Positions 63,713-64,000 of a DNA stretch of 64,000 bases are shown one piece after another. The notes beneath the pieces were generated by a model. The model was given only the letters and a program-made list of their open reading frames with translations, was not told where the DNA came from and did no database searches. Origin of the DNA: Sphingobacterium sp. UT-1RO-CII-1 (GTDB lineage: Bacteria > Bacteroidota > Bacteroidia > Sphingobacteriales > Sphingobacteriaceae); NCBI RefSeq assembly GCF_026711005.1, contig NZ_JAPPVJ010000002.1, positions 496,001 to 560,000 on the forward strand, given 5' to 3'. Each line of letters opens with the position of its first letter. The stretch's first letter is position 1. The position numbers were made by a program, and so were the translations under genes.

Positions 63713-64000
63713 TTCTACTTCTTCAAATACTAAGACTTCAAGTTCACGCATATCTTCCTTTAACATCAGCCCGTATTTTTCCAATTGCCTGTTTAAAGTT
63801 TCTACGCTCGAATAGTCTTTAATTTCCATACGTAATTTAGATTTAACCTCATCCACAACCGGCGGAAACTCTCCTTGATAATCAATCATAAAAGCTAACA
63901 CATCTGTACTTGACAAACCACTTTCTTTTTCTTCTTGCACCAACTTATTATTAATACTTTGCAACACTAAACAAGGTATTTTTCTATTATCCCATCGGAC
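63710..64000 (-). CDS. C-terminal part of a protein of unknown function (runs off the right edge)
   Basis: On the minus strand the frame is open from base 64000 to the stop at 63710, so the start lies outside the window; a GTG at 63967 exists but nothing marks it as the start. The visible 96 residues begin RWDNRKIPCLVLQSINNKL, continue with a helical acidic segment (DYQGEFPPVVDEVKSKLRMEI) and end LVFEEVE. No domain was recognised. Confidence 0.5.
   Translation of the reverse strand, partial: VRWDNRKIPCLVLQSINNKLVQEEKESGLSSTDVLAFMIDYQGEFPPVVDEVKSKLRMEIKDYSSVETLNRQLEKYGLMLKEDMRELEVLVFEEVE

Noticed and set aside
1-64000. CRISPR arrays, tRNA or rRNA genes, phage genes
   Set aside because: No regular repeat-spacer pattern, no tRNA-like or rRNA-like stretch and no phage structural or packaging gene was recognised on either strand.

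Overview
The window looks like a chromosomal segment of a Bacteroidota member of the Sphingobacteriaceae type (Sphingobacterium, Pedobacter and relatives). The signs are three collinear SusC/SusD outer-membrane nutrient systems, an ECF sigma/FecR/STN-SusC cascade, DUF4998 and DUF5000 lipoproteins, Bacteroidota-style promoters (TTTG at -33, TAnnTTTG at -7), a CstA carbon-starvation transporter and an NodT/RND/MFP efflux operon. No rRNA, tRNA, CRISPR array, transposase or integrase was seen.

Layout. 1-16.9 kb is mostly housekeeping: the start of an MscS-type channel, accA, an NAPE-PLD-like metallohydrolase, a polysaccharide deacetylase, ychF, a DUF72 protein, a TPR protein, an NlpC/P60 peptidase, a universal stress protein, a guaA-lipoprotein-RsmB-like operon, a membrane-anchored TPR/HTH protein and lplA. 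cstA follows at 17.2-19.0 kb. From 19.2 to 48.3 kb lie three polysaccharide-utilisation-like loci on the minus strand. PUL1 (19.2-26.6 kb) is SusC-SusD plus a large exported protein with a duplicated C-terminal module. PUL2 (27.0-34.1 kb) is SusC-SusD-DUF5000-DUF4998 with no enzyme; a divergent single-pass membrane protein with a cytoplasmic DNA-binding-like domain (34.6 kb) is its likely regulator. PUL3 (37.9-48.3 kb) is ECF sigma, FecR, STN-SusC, SusD, a Tat-exported GH116 glycosidase and an RbsD/FucU-like lipoprotein. A DUF937 protein and a Bcr/CflA exporter lie between PUL2 and PUL3.

48.7-53.1 kb is accessory. It holds a large protein with an AraC-type sensory N-terminus but no HTH, two unknown exported proteins, and a DUF2683/ParE toxin-antitoxin pair bracketed by a 179-bp direct repeat (one mismatch) that duplicates the 3' end of the preceding gene. 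53.2-61.2 kb is a collinear minus-strand block: NTPase, DinB-like DUF1572 protein, an internally deleted tetR remnant, an AraC regulator, then adaptor, pump and outer-membrane genes of a tripartite RND efflux system. A divergent metallo-beta-lactamase-fold hydrolase starts at 61.4 kb across a palindrome that could be the orphaned operator of the lost TetR. The last 2 kb hold a Crp-like protein with a degenerate HTH, a palindrome upstream of a promoter, two small proteins and the end of a gene running off the window.

The most unusual items are the repeat-bracketed toxin-antitoxin module, the AraC-sensor protein with a possible degenerate J-like domain, the candidate membrane-bound regulator of PUL2, the tetR remnant with its possible orphan operator, and the small-protein locus at the right edge. 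No wholly new, self-evident multi-gene system could be demonstrated from sequence alone.
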